Shown piece by piece: positions 13,491 through 24,514 of a stretch of DNA of 64,000 nt. The notes under the pieces are model-generated. The model made no database searches. It was not told where the DNA came from and saw nothing but the letters and a program-made list of their open reading frames with translations. This DNA comes from Gymnorhina tibicen (taxonomy: Eukaryota > Chordata > Aves > Passeriformes > Artamidae). Positions within the stretch are counted from its first letter, which is position 1. Every line of letters begins with the position of its first letter. The stretch covers positions 1,139,665 to 1,203,664 of the forward strand of contig VXAZ01000447.1 of assembly GCA_013399875.1 (NCBI GenBank). Direction: 5' to 3'. The translations under genes and the position numbers were made by a program.

Positions 13491-16119
13491 GTAAATTAAT
13501 TCGTTCTGTCTCAAATATTTAAAACACAATTCCTCCAAACCTTTCTGAACACAACAATTAAGCTACCCAATGTGTCATTCTCTTTTAGGAAACTTGAGGT
13601 GTGGAGAAGCATCTTTGCAAGGATAAGCTCCTTTGAATCCTTTTAAAATACTTTGATAGGTAAGACTTAGGCCATTTTTTTTCTTTTTCCCCCCTTTCTT
13701 TCTTTAAACCTCTTATTAAGATCTTTGTCGTTTCAGAATAGATAAAGTGTATTTTACCTAATAATCCTAGCTGGTTCTGGTCCCTTTCTTTCTTCTTTTT
13801 CCAATGACACCATATTCTTGGTTGTCTTTTTCCTGACACAGGTTTGTTATTTCAGATCACCCTGAAAATGATGTAAACTATCACTAGTATTTCATGGCAC
13901 TTACTTTCTATCATTGGATTGTTTTATTTCTCTAATGTTTCTTTTTGGAGGGGGTGTGTCTGAATGATGTCCCAAAATCGTTATTAGGATAATAATCTTC
14001 TTCCTGTTCCACTTATAATGACTGGTGGAGTTTTTTTGCTTGGGCATGTTGTCATATAAATTAATTGTTAATTTTATTTTAATTACTTCTTTCTCATCTG
14101 TCTTACAGTACTTGCGTTATATATCACTTATCAGTGATCTATAAATTATTGCAGGTTACTTCATGATGTTCCTCCCTCGTAGGTGTGGGTAGAAGCAAGT
14201 ACCTACCTTATGCATGGGTTGAAATGTATTCTGATATTTACGTAGTCTTAAAGTTACTTGGTCTGAAAGAAGCAAGACCAAAGCATATGGTTTTTACCAA
14301 CATTATTTAGCAACTCTTCTACTTTTACCATAAATATCCATTTTACGCTGCATACATCTACTTTACAATTATTCCTCAAAGATTCCTCGTGTAATCAGGG
14401 CTATATTCAATCATAGTATTTTATCAACAGGTAGGTAATTGAGAGGTTTATAATACAAATTTTCATCTGTTCAGCTGCAACCTATTTAGGAGATTTTTGT
14501 GAAAGACTATACTATATGCTTCTCTACCATTTCACCAGGGGATTTCAAAAGTACTAATAAGACAGATTTAAGTTTAAGGCAGTTTAAGTTGAGCTTAGAG
14601 AGGAAAGTGATTTGCTGGAATACAGTGCAAGATGCAGAGGACTGGTAAACACACTTTAACAGAGTGGGTAAAAACAATTCTTCCCTGGGGAAAGAACTGA
14701 AGAGCTAACAAGTGAATTTATTTGCATTTAGGACAATATTTTTCAAGAGGCATTTTGTTTCAAACATAGGAAAATACTCATATCAACAGCTGAAAGACTG
14801 TTCCATGACCTAAGTATATAATTATCAGGAAGTTCTGGGCCCTGTGTCTGTGCTTTGTCACATTCAGTACTTCAGCATCTAAACTTCTAAAAGCTTCTGT
14901 GAGCCTGAAGTCAGAAGGACTCCTCTCAGTTATACTACCTGATGATCTAGCCTTGGTAGAGAATTCAAATGAATTTTGGTTATGTTGCTCTGTGTTTTGG
15001 GGAGATATAGTGAGGCTTTTGCATGCTAGCCTGTCAGCCAGTCCCCAGTCAGCCAGCCCCCAGTCAGTGTGAGGTTATTGTTTTCTCTCTCTTAACTTTA
15101 ACCCACTATTCCAAACTCCTCCCCTTCAACCATCTTCAACTCTGATATCTCAGAGTCTGTTACTTTACAATAATTGCATATACTTTCTGTGCCGCAGTCT
15201 GTCACTGATTCCAAGACAATATTATAATAGAGTTTTTTAATCTCTCCACCTCAGCCAGTCGCTCTTGACTACCTGTATTTATTGTTACTCTTCTGCAGCT
15301 TTGCACACTTCGTCTATCAAATACATAGAATTCAATGCCATAGTTGATGTGCTATTGCACTCTTGCACTAACGTGGATCTATTCCTATCTTGAAGCAGTG
15401 GTTCTGCATATAAAGAAAAAAGTCTGCTTTTTAAAAATTTTGGTGGCCATGTACAGTAGATTTGTACATGGTTTGCTGCTTACTTTTTCTTGTGGTGTTC
15501 CTGCTCTTGGGAGTTCTCCTCCTCAGTGAAGCTGTGTTGGATTATTTTCTCTTTTCACTGAGCACAATTTGTCAAGACTCAGTCCCTGTTTTAATTTTAC
15601 GTTGACATTTTTAATAATACCCCTTGTCTTCACCATTTTACACTTAATTAATAGGAGTGGCAGAATTCTCTCCATCACATGCTGTGCCGTTTTCTTACTC
15701 TTGTGATTGTTTAAAGGATGGGATTAATTGCAGCTTCCTCTGGATTCATCTATGGAAGCCTTTAAATAAGATAATTTCTATCACTGGCCCTTTGGTGTCA
15801 ATTTGACAAAATTCTCATCTTCCTCTGTGGTCCAGGGTTTGGACTATCCGAGTCAGATTTCTGTTCAAGTTAATACTTTGAAATCAACTGAGATTAATTC
15901 TTTAACAACAATTCCTTGCATTGTCAACCCTACATACTAAAATGTCAAATCATGCCACAGAGCATCATAAAACTGGCTCTAAGGGTGATCTCCAGTAAAA
16001 GCCTGTCTCCTTTTTAATGCAGCACAGAACAGAAGGCACATAAGCCAATTGTCCAAGTGTTAATTTGTACTCCTGCAGGAAACGACCCTAAATCTTTTTT
16101 TAGGGTATCTGAGATTCGT

Positions 16120-17560
16120 ACATAGTCAGCTGTCTTCGGACACCGCGGCTATAAGCAAAACACCAAATAGCAGACTACTTGTCACGAACGGAGGTGAAAA
16201 ACAGACGTTTCTCATAGGTAGCAACATGCATGCTGGGCAAAGGGCTCGTGAGTATTTCCCTTTTGAAGGGAGTTTGCCAAACGGGGACGGGACGGGGAGA
16301 CGGGCTCTGCGATTTGTCCTGGGTACGGATAACTGGCACAAGTCGGGAAGTGGTGGCAACGCGCGGGGACCGGAGGATACCGGGCAACTCTGCGGCGGGC
16401 AGCCGGGAGCCCGGAGCAATGTTCCTTGGCGATGCTGCGGGAGTTGGGACAGGGAGAGCCGACACCGACGGCCCCGAGCACCGGGGCCGCTTTAGGAAGG
16501 GTTTCCCCGCCCGCGGTGAGGGAGCCGTACCCGGGGCAAGGACTGAGGGGGTCCGGGGACTCTGGGCGAGCCCAGGGGTCTCGCCCCGGTGATGGGCGGC
16601 GGCCCCACGGGGTGGCGAAGGGAGGTGGGTGTCTCGCCGCGGAGCCTCGGCCGCGAGACCGCCTCTGCCGCGCCGAAAGTTTGCGAAGTGCCTCGGCGCT
16701 GGGGGGAGCGGGGCGGGGGCTACCCCGGCGGGGCTCCTCCTTCGGGGCCGGGCCTGGGCGGGCGGAGCGGGGAGGGAGCCCCCGGCCCCGGACTTGCCGC
16801 GGCTGCGGACGGAGCGAGCGGCGGTCGTGCCGGGGTGCTCCGCGCAGGAGGAGCCCGCGACGTCGCTGCGGGCGGCCCGGACGCGGGGCCGGNNNNNNNN
16901 NNNNNNNNNNNNNNNNNNNNNNNNNNNNNNNNNNNNNNNNNNNNNNNNNNNNNNNNNNNNNNNNNNNNNNNNNNNNNNNNNNNNNNNNNNNNNNNNNNNN
17001 NNNNNNNNNNNNNNNNNNNNNNNNNNNNNNNNNNNNNNNNNNNNNNNNNNNNNNNNNNNNNNNNNNNNNNNNNNNNNNNNNNNNNNNNNNNNNNNNNNNN
17101 NNNNNNNNNNNNNNNNNNNNNNNNNNNNNNNNNNNNNNNNNNNNNNNNNNNNNNNNNNNNNNNNNNNNNNNNNNNNNNNNNNNNNNNNNNNNNNNNNNNN
17201 NNNNNNNNNNNNNNNNNNNNNNNNNNNNNNNNNNNNNNNNNNNNNNNNNNNNNNNNNNNNNNNNNNNNNNNNNNNNNNNNNNNNNNNNNNNNNNNNNNNN
17301 NNNNNNNNNNNNNNNNNNNNNNNNNNNNNNNNNNNNNNNNNNNNNNNNNNNNNNNNNNNNNNNNGAGCAGGAATGCAGCCGCGCACCCGCCGCGACGGGC
17401 CCCTTAAAGGTACAGCCCGGCTCCGCGGTGGCGCCCCGGGCTACCTGCCTCGCCTCGGTGGGGACTGGGAGTCCTCCCGCAGCGCCCTGGCACAGCGGGG
17501 CCAGAGCAGGAGTGGTACCAAAAATAGTGACGAGAGGAGGGCTTCGCTGCGCTCTTAGCG
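16120..17560 (+). promoter_or_regulatory. LRP4: CpG island, presumed LRP4 promoter and exon 1 region
   Basis: A large, CpG-dense, GC-rich domain starts near 16120 and returns to AT-rich sequence by about 17570. It lies upstream of LRP4 exon 2 in the position and orientation expected for the LRP4 first exon, which in mammals holds the 5' UTR and a short signal-peptide coding segment ending in phase 1. No convincing signal-peptide exon with a donor is seen in the readable part. A GTGAGG donor-like site near 16516 follows no signal-like frame. The expected exon probably lies in the unsequenced gap inside the island. Long open frames crossing the island are artefacts of GC richness and of N codons. 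Confidence 0.75.
16893..17364. other. Assembly gap (472 N) inside the LRP4 CpG island
   Basis: All bases are N. The flanks are extremely GC-rich, which is the usual cause of such gaps. The gap probably hides the LRP4 transcription start and signal-peptide exon. The gap size may be estimated rather than true. Confidence 0.95.
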
Positions 17561-17577
17561 AGCCGGGAGGTAGTCCC

Positions 17578-17704
17578 ATGAAGTCTCGCCATGAAAACTT
17601 TAGCTTTATGGTTGCTCTATCAACTGGCATCTGCTGTTTCTTCCTCTTGTGCGGGGGTTCTTTATTTTACAAGTGCCCCCGGTGGAGAAGAAAACATCTA
17701 AACG
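17578..17704 (+). other. Small hydrophobic frame with a phase-1 donor, possible alternative LRP4 first exon
   Basis: An ATG at 17578 (others in frame follow, for example at 17608) opens 42 codons with a strongly hydrophobic middle (MVALSTGICCFFLLCGGSLF), then a basic stretch (KCPRWRRKH). Then comes ACG|GTTAGC, a passable splice donor starting at 17705. The exon would end in phase 1 with a G, exactly what LRP4 exon 2 needs (G|GT). A second overlapping frame from the ATG at 17591, with G at -3, begins MKTLALWLLYQLASA and looks more like a classical cleavable signal peptide. It reaches a stop at 17699 and has only weak phase-1 donors. Neither is proven. The ordinary LRP4 exon 1 probably lies in the nearby gap, and this could simply be intronic sequence. 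Confidence 0.2.
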
Positions 17705-20700
17705 GTTAGCAGAATTGTTTATAAAGAGTTAGAAGGCTTTTGGGGGAGGGGTGTGGAGAGGAGATACGTACCTCATTTCTCTCCCTTCACTGCTTTGGCA
17801 GCTGCCGTATAATTTCACCCATCCGTTTTCTCCTGTGTTACTCTGAAATTACAGGAAGCATTTGCAGTGGTGCTGCTGACCTCCATCATTCTACAAGTAC
17901 TGCCCCTGGGGCACAATCATAGGGAGTTTGGGTTTCAAGTAATATTATTTCTCTTCTAACAAGAAACCTAATTGCAGGCAGCTTTGAAGAATATGCTAAG
18001 CCAGCTTGGATAGACTGACAAGAGAGGGCTGTAGTTCTGTGTATCAGAAAGCCTGCTTTTTAGAAGCCAGAAGTACTCTTGAGTTCCCAAATGCCACACA
18101 GATACTTAGCTGCCCTCTAGGAGTGAGAAGGATCTAAAAGATAGATCTTATTGTAGGTACAGATCTGGATGTGTTTTATTTTGGCTGTTGCCCAGGTGCT
18201 CCTAGTTAATGTGTCTGGGCTGTTAACAGCCATGTGGGGGATGTCTGATTGTAAAATGCAAGTTTGCTAGTAGGTGGTTGTTCCTTGATGCTTTCTTTAT
18301 GGCAGCTTGTTTCTCTTTCAAGTAGTTTTCCCATCAGTGCACTTTTGTGTATCCTCTTGTCAGATGACTGTAAGTTTATGATTGGATGTGCCAACTGCTT
18401 CCAGAAGTGAATATCCTCTTTCCTTCGTCGAAAGATAAGGAAATAAGGACACAGTTTTACACTAAGGACACAATTCCTGAGCAATCCTTTTCCTATTTGA
18501 AGCAAGGAAAAACATGAGGAGATAGCAGGATGGAGGTGCAGAGAAAATGCTAAAGTTTGTGATGAGTCGGTGTTCCTCCACTTAGCTAGAAAATTTTCCA
18601 AGTTGTCCCTTAGAAGTACCTGCAGGGATGATGTGCAGTTTAATTGTCATAAAGCATCCACAGAAGTTGGGATGCCAAACAGGTAAATTGTTAGAAACAC
18701 TTGGTCATTTACTACTCTGCCTCAGTACAGGAGAGCATAAAGCAAACAAGTCTGCAAGACTGACCTTTGACTCTTTTGTAGTGGATAGTGGCAGTTCAAA
18801 CTGGAGAAGTCTGTGCCAAAAAAACCTCAAACCAACAAAAGAGGTCTGCAAGTATCTTGAGTTCTTGGAAAAGTGCACTGCAGGTAAAAATAGGTGTAGA
18901 GAGGGAATTTAATGCTAATGTCATGCACCGCTGGTGGCTGGAGTGAAGAAGGACCTGGTGTTAAGATGGTCTGTGTTAGTATAAATACAGAATGTCACAG
19001 AACCTGTCTGGCTGATGTGTTTGCTGTTCTGGCTCCTGGGGCTCTGCCAGAAAAATACATAGCTAATATCAGAGGTTCACTTCTGAAACATCTCTTGACT
19101 ACATTTTATGGTTGGAAACCTGAATGTGTTACTTCTGTAGAAGTATATTTTGCAGTGGGAATCACAATTTCCACTGCCTGTGCTTGGCATTGCTGTTGGT
19201 TCTACTGTTCTCAGCCAAGCGCAAAGCACCCATTTTCTTATTGTCAACTTGGAGCTGATAATGTTCTACTTCCTGGGTGTGCTGAGAGTGCCAGGCTTTG
19301 CTGATGATCAATTTGGATGATATTCACAGATCTCTTGATCACCCTGAATTATCTTGACTTTCTTTTTTCCAGAATGGTGATGGCACTGAGTAACATTCCC
19401 TATACTTCTAAAATGAAGAGCAACATGCTTCAGGATGGACAAGGTCCTGAAGGACGGGTTTTTTGTTTTGTTTTTGACAATTCTATCTACTAAAATATAG
19501 TGGAAAAGCATATAGCATAAATCTTCCAGAAGATTAACAATCTTCTGTTAATGAAGTTAACATTATTGTTTTATTTATTTAGTGTATATAAGCAATTTTC
19601 TTTTATATTCTCTTTCCAGAAGCTTTCAGTTATGTGCTATAGCACTGTTTTCTGCAATAGAGAAACCCTTCTTGTATGTTGGGAGTGCGGGTGTAAGCAG
19701 GAAGAAAATGAATAGGTGCTTAGTTACATAAAGTGCTTGCATTTCCAGAGTGCCTTGTGAACCTTGAAGAGGGACGTTCTCTTCCTGTGGGCCACAAAAT
19801 AAGACTTCAGAAAACTTGTAGCTGTTTCTCTACATTGTATTCGTTGAAGTTACAGAAGAAAAAGTGGTTAGATATAAACATCCAGTTGTTTGTAGTTCAA
19901 ACCAGAAAGCAGTACTTGCTATATGTTAACTAGAAAAAGAAATTAAAGTGATTTGCATTTTGTTTTTACTCCTAAACACTCCCCAGACTAGTGAAATTAA
20001 CATTAAAAAATAGTTAAAACATTAATTCTATGAGAATGATCTGTAGTCTGATAGTGCTCTTGAATTTTCCTGCCCTCTCGTGAAATAGGCAAATATTATC
20101 CTTGTTTTGTAAATGTGGGAAGTGAAGTAGAAATTGTCTTGCCCAAGGCCAACTCCATTTGCCCTAGAATGCAACTTACCGTTGAACACAATAGAATATA
20201 TGCTTCATAACACTTATAAAAGCTGATAAAGAGATATTATCTTAGAAACCAGTCGAGGTTTCAAAAATAGGTTTATGTAGTAAGTGCATGTTCTGCGCCT
20301 TCATTGAATTCCTTTGCTGCTTGTGACTATTTCTCTTTTTAATAATACTTACATTTCTCTTGCTGATGGTCAAAAGATCATAAAACCACAGAAATTTTAC
20401 TGACTCTCTGTTGGAAAGGGTGAATTGGTAAATAAAGCATTCTTAAAAGAAATAGAAAAGAAAGCTGGATACTTAATTTTTCTAGTCCTCTGTTATTTCT
20501 AGCTTAGCTATTTGTGATTTTTTTCCTATGGGTTTACATAATAAGATGATATATATGTAGACTTAAACTGACCATAATTTGAGATGTTTGGCTTTACCTG
20601 ATAAAACATCCAGAGCTGGAGCTCTGACATACAACAAACTCGCTCCCTTAAATGGCATACTGTATTTGGTGGCTGTCTGTGTTTCACACAAATCACGGCA

Positions 20701-23700
20701 GAAAGCACTAAATGTAATTGTCATCCACGAATCTCATGTCCTTGATGGTTAGGCTCTTACTTTTGTGTCTGTGGTGCCAGTGGTTCTTTGCCATTGCTGT
20801 TAGGTTAGGAATTACTCTTCTATGGGATTTTGTTGTCTCTGCTGAGTGAAAACTGGGCACTGTAATGCTCCTTGAATCTCTTCTTTCTTCTGTGTAGATT
20901 TCCATTTCCCTGTACTAAAGATAGTAACTGTATGGATCCAGGGGCTTGTTATTCTGTAGACTTGTGGTTTATTCATGCTGTATATCTGGTTGCTCTGGGA
21001 CTGTTACCTGGGAGTACTGACTGCCCTCCTGTTGTGAGTGAATTCACGTTCAGGTTTTTCAGCTTTCAAGGCATGTTTTCTTGTCTCTCTTATGCAGAAC
21101 TGTCTCTTAAATGCTGAAGTGTTCCAACCTGTGCATTTAGTCTGGGGGACTCTTGAGCTGCAGTCAGTCTTTCTGTGAGGAGCAGATCTCCTCAGCTGTT
21201 GTGAGCGTAGATGAAAGGAGACTCCCTATGTAAGGGCAGGAAAATAAGCTTTCATAAAGTCTTTATTAACATCAAATGGAGCTCATGTTTGTTGACTTTT
21301 GTAGTGCTAAATTGTGAATGACTGAAATTCCTCCTATCAAGGAATTATGTAATTTAATATAGAAGACAAAGGAAAAAAAGGGAATTGAAGTGTCATGAGC
21401 CCGATTCTGATGGTGTGATATATTAAGCATTCTGGTATAAGCATGTTAGCACACCTGTGGGTTGAAAAGAAGTAACAGAAGCTTTGTATGTCATGAGGTT
21501 CTTAGGTGATTAGGTTCTTCTGGTATTAGCCACCAGTCAGCAAGTCACAAACCGTTAAGATTAACAGACAGTAATGTAGGTACGTATTCAATGCTTGTAC
21601 TGCCAGTTGCAATTTTGTCAAAAAGTGTATGACTGAAGACAGCACAGATCTTGTTTCTCAAGCTGTTGTATGTTGATTGCAACTTTCTGGTGTTGCAATA
21701 CTCAGAAGTAAAAAGCACCAGATTTTTTTCCTGAATGGATTCGAGGTAGAATAGAATTCACCTTTCTGTACTATAGTGATGAGGTTGTGTAAAGAACTGT
21801 TGTCCAGCAAAGCTTCCAGTAGATCATATATTTGCCTGAAAACAGACCCCATATTCTGTAGTGTCAAGGTGGAGTTTTACTCTTGGAGTTAAATCTACCA
21901 GCAGTGAGTGAGATGTTATCATGACTCCTGGCAGGGGAGACCCCTCTCCTGGCTACCAGCATGGTGACTTCCTCCGTATGCCCTAGCAGGGCATAGTCTT
22001 CTGTGTCTCTTTGTTACTGCCTGACAGCCCCTCCCAGCTGCTGGAGCTTTCTGTTTCTATTGCATAGCAGCAGTTCTTTAATCAGAAATCTTGTTAGTAT
22101 TCAAGGATAATTGATCCGACTCTCTGGTAGGGGGTGGGGACCCAGCCTTGCATCCTTCTCCTACTTGCCACCCCCAGTTTGACCCCTGTTGTCTCTTTGT
22201 TTTCTCCTGTTAAGTTTGTGCCAGTGATGTGTGTGTGTGCTGTTTTTCCAAGCAGCCTGAAGTTGGCTGTAACCAAGAGCAGCAGTTAAATAGAGCCCGA
22301 TTTCCCCGCTTCCTGGCGTTCAGTTGTTCGGCTCCATTTTCTGGTCTTCTGTGTTTTTGATTTGCAGAGAAGGAACTTACTTGGTGCCCCCAGGCATCTC
22401 TTAAACCCATTAGAACAAACTCCATTATTTCACTGTACTTAGAAATCCTCCTCCTTTAGTCCCAGCATCCATCAAAATAATGTATCCTCTGTAAGGCCCT
22501 CTGGAAAATGTTTAATAGGATCTTTTCAAACTCAAGGAGAGTTCCAGTTGGAAAGGGGGAGGGGAGAAGGCTAAAGGAAGATCTGACTGTTACTTGCAGT
22601 AAGCCTGAACTTGGCCTGTGTCAGCTCTCCCTTCACCTCCATGCTGAGGGAAAGCTGAACAGAGCGGATCCAACAGTGGGATCAAAGCTGGAAACAAAAG
22701 GCTTTGGGAGAAAAATTTCCCGTCTGGCCAAGAGGCAGACACACAAAAGTGGTGCATAATTTATCACTCGAGGTTTATTTCTGCTGTGCTCCTTCTGGAG
22801 AGAAGAAGGAAAAAAGAATTGACTCTCCTGCTGTTTCGAAGTGGATAAGTGATGGCTTTGGAGATTCGAGGCAGGAAGGAGCTAGAGATACCATGGAAAA
22901 ACTTTTTCAGTGCATTCTGTACCCAGCTTCTCTCTTGTCAGACATGGTCAGACATTATTTCTGTTGAGGGGAACCCTATTCTTGCATTTTGAAGTTTTAA
23001 AGAGTGAGGACTTTTAACTTCTCTGGTAATTTCCAAATCACAGTGAAGTGGTGTTGCCCTTGGCAAAATCAAGTTCTTTGAATTTCCAAGGTGTTTTTCT
23101 TAATGTAAGGATTGGTCTAGGTGCTGTGGCTCTGTGTAACATGAAGGAAGAGGCTACGTTTGCCCCAGAGGGTTTATAGTCTTAATTGGACATCTGACAT
23201 CCGATAAGGATTGGGGTGTGATAATTCTACTGGGATAGATAAGGTCAATATTAAAATGGTATAGCTTTCTAATTAAATTTCCTTTAGCTTTGGTTTAATG
23301 GGAAAAGCTTCTAAAGTTTTTCGTTCCAGTCACTTCTTAGAATGAGGATAGAGAGAGGTTTTGGGTAGGAGTTGGCGTCAAACACTACTGAAAGCTGGTA
23401 ACTGTGTAAATAAGGATGAGGAAGCAGATGCAAGAGTAAACCTTGAGAAGAAGGTAAGGGGATATAGGAGTATAGATATTAACAGAAGCAAAGATAGGCA
23501 TTTTGGTAATGAGAGCCAAGGACTTGACCTGGCAAAGGAACAGAAGAGCCGTGTAAGGAAATCCAAGTGGAGTAATTATGTGGGATCTGATGGCAGAAAG
23601 AGTTGTTAATTAGGTAGGATAAAAGATGGAAATCTTGAAAGTGAAGGTGAGCATCGAGCAGAATTTAACTGCTGAGACAGGGAAAGACTTACTTTACTAA

Positions 23701-24470
23701 TGCTTTAAAGAAGGATGTGACAAATTGTTAGGAATCCATGACAGTAGAGTCCCTGACCTAATGGGGTGATTTTATGAAATATTAGGATCCTACCAATGGG
23801 GTCAGAGTTGGAAAGGGAGACTATTACCAGAACACTGAGATGGTGAGCCCGTGAGATAGAGGTGGTGATGGAGCTATCTGCAATGGTGGAATGTGGGATC
23901 TGTTAGCCTTGGGAGTACGTAAACATGAAGGATTTTTGAGTGGGATGTCCAGGAAGGTATTTTGAAAGACAGTATTGTCTGGAAAATTGTATGAAATGGG
24001 AGGGCAGAACTGAAGAGAGAAGTTAGAATTTTGGAGATAATTGCTTGGACAAAAGCATAAAGTGAGAATAGGAGATTACTGTGGGTTTGGTAAGAAGTCT
24101 GGATACAGAAGCAAGTTGTAAGTGTGGTGGCAGAAAATTGCAGCTTTCCTGGAAAAGGAGCCTGTTTCACTTCCCCTTCCCCATTAAGAATTGCGTGTGA
24201 AAGAGTGAGTCACTCTTGTGAACTGTTAAAACATAGGCACCTGATGTTCTAAGCCTTCTTCTCTGAAAGGCTTGTAAGAAGCATTCTTGTAAGAAGCAAG
24301 GTTAGAGGGAAATACACACTCTGCTCCTTCAGCCTGAATCTCCAGCTCTGTCAGTTCATTTGACTTGGTGACAGCTGGTAGTGCTGGGAGAGGTTCTTGC
24401 TTAAGGTGCAGCCATTCAGTGTATCAGAACTGTCTCGTGGGATCTAGGATTAGAATAAAATACACACCTT

Positions 24471-24514
24471 CTTTATTTTTTTTTCCTCTCTTTTTTTTTT
24501 TTTTCCTTTGTGCT
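24471..24514 (+). repeat. Poly-T / pyrimidine tract
   Basis: Two long T-runs (about nine and fourteen T) are interrupted by a few C bases. On the minus strand it reads as an A-rich tail-like stretch. It lies about 230 bp beyond the stop codon of an unexplained 110-codon minus-strand frame (24741-25073). Confidence 0.85.

Larger units (their letters stand above)
3786..16120. other. Intergenic region between CSTPP1 and LRP4
   Basis: About 12 kb of AT-rich DNA lies between the two divergent CpG islands. I find no exon of a recognised gene on either strand. It contains a TTG/TTTG-rich tract near 5.1 kb, a (TTTGG)n array near 11.15 kb, a short (AC)n run near 11.33 kb and an ancient CR1/L3-like fragment at about 12.3-13.5 kb. 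Open frames of 60-124 codons here have no recognisable motifs. Regulatory elements for either gene may be present but none can be named from the sequence. Confidence 0.7.

Noticed and set aside
16175..17709. Open frames of 270-470 codons on both strands across the LRP4 CpG island
   Set aside because: They run through 472 N bases read as unknown residues, and the real parts are GC-rich proline/arginine/glycine sequence without any domain.
18206..19304. Two 130-131 codon frames (minus 18206-18601, plus 18912-19304)
   Set aside because: No recognisable domain, no strong start context or splice structure; a length expected by chance in 64 kb.
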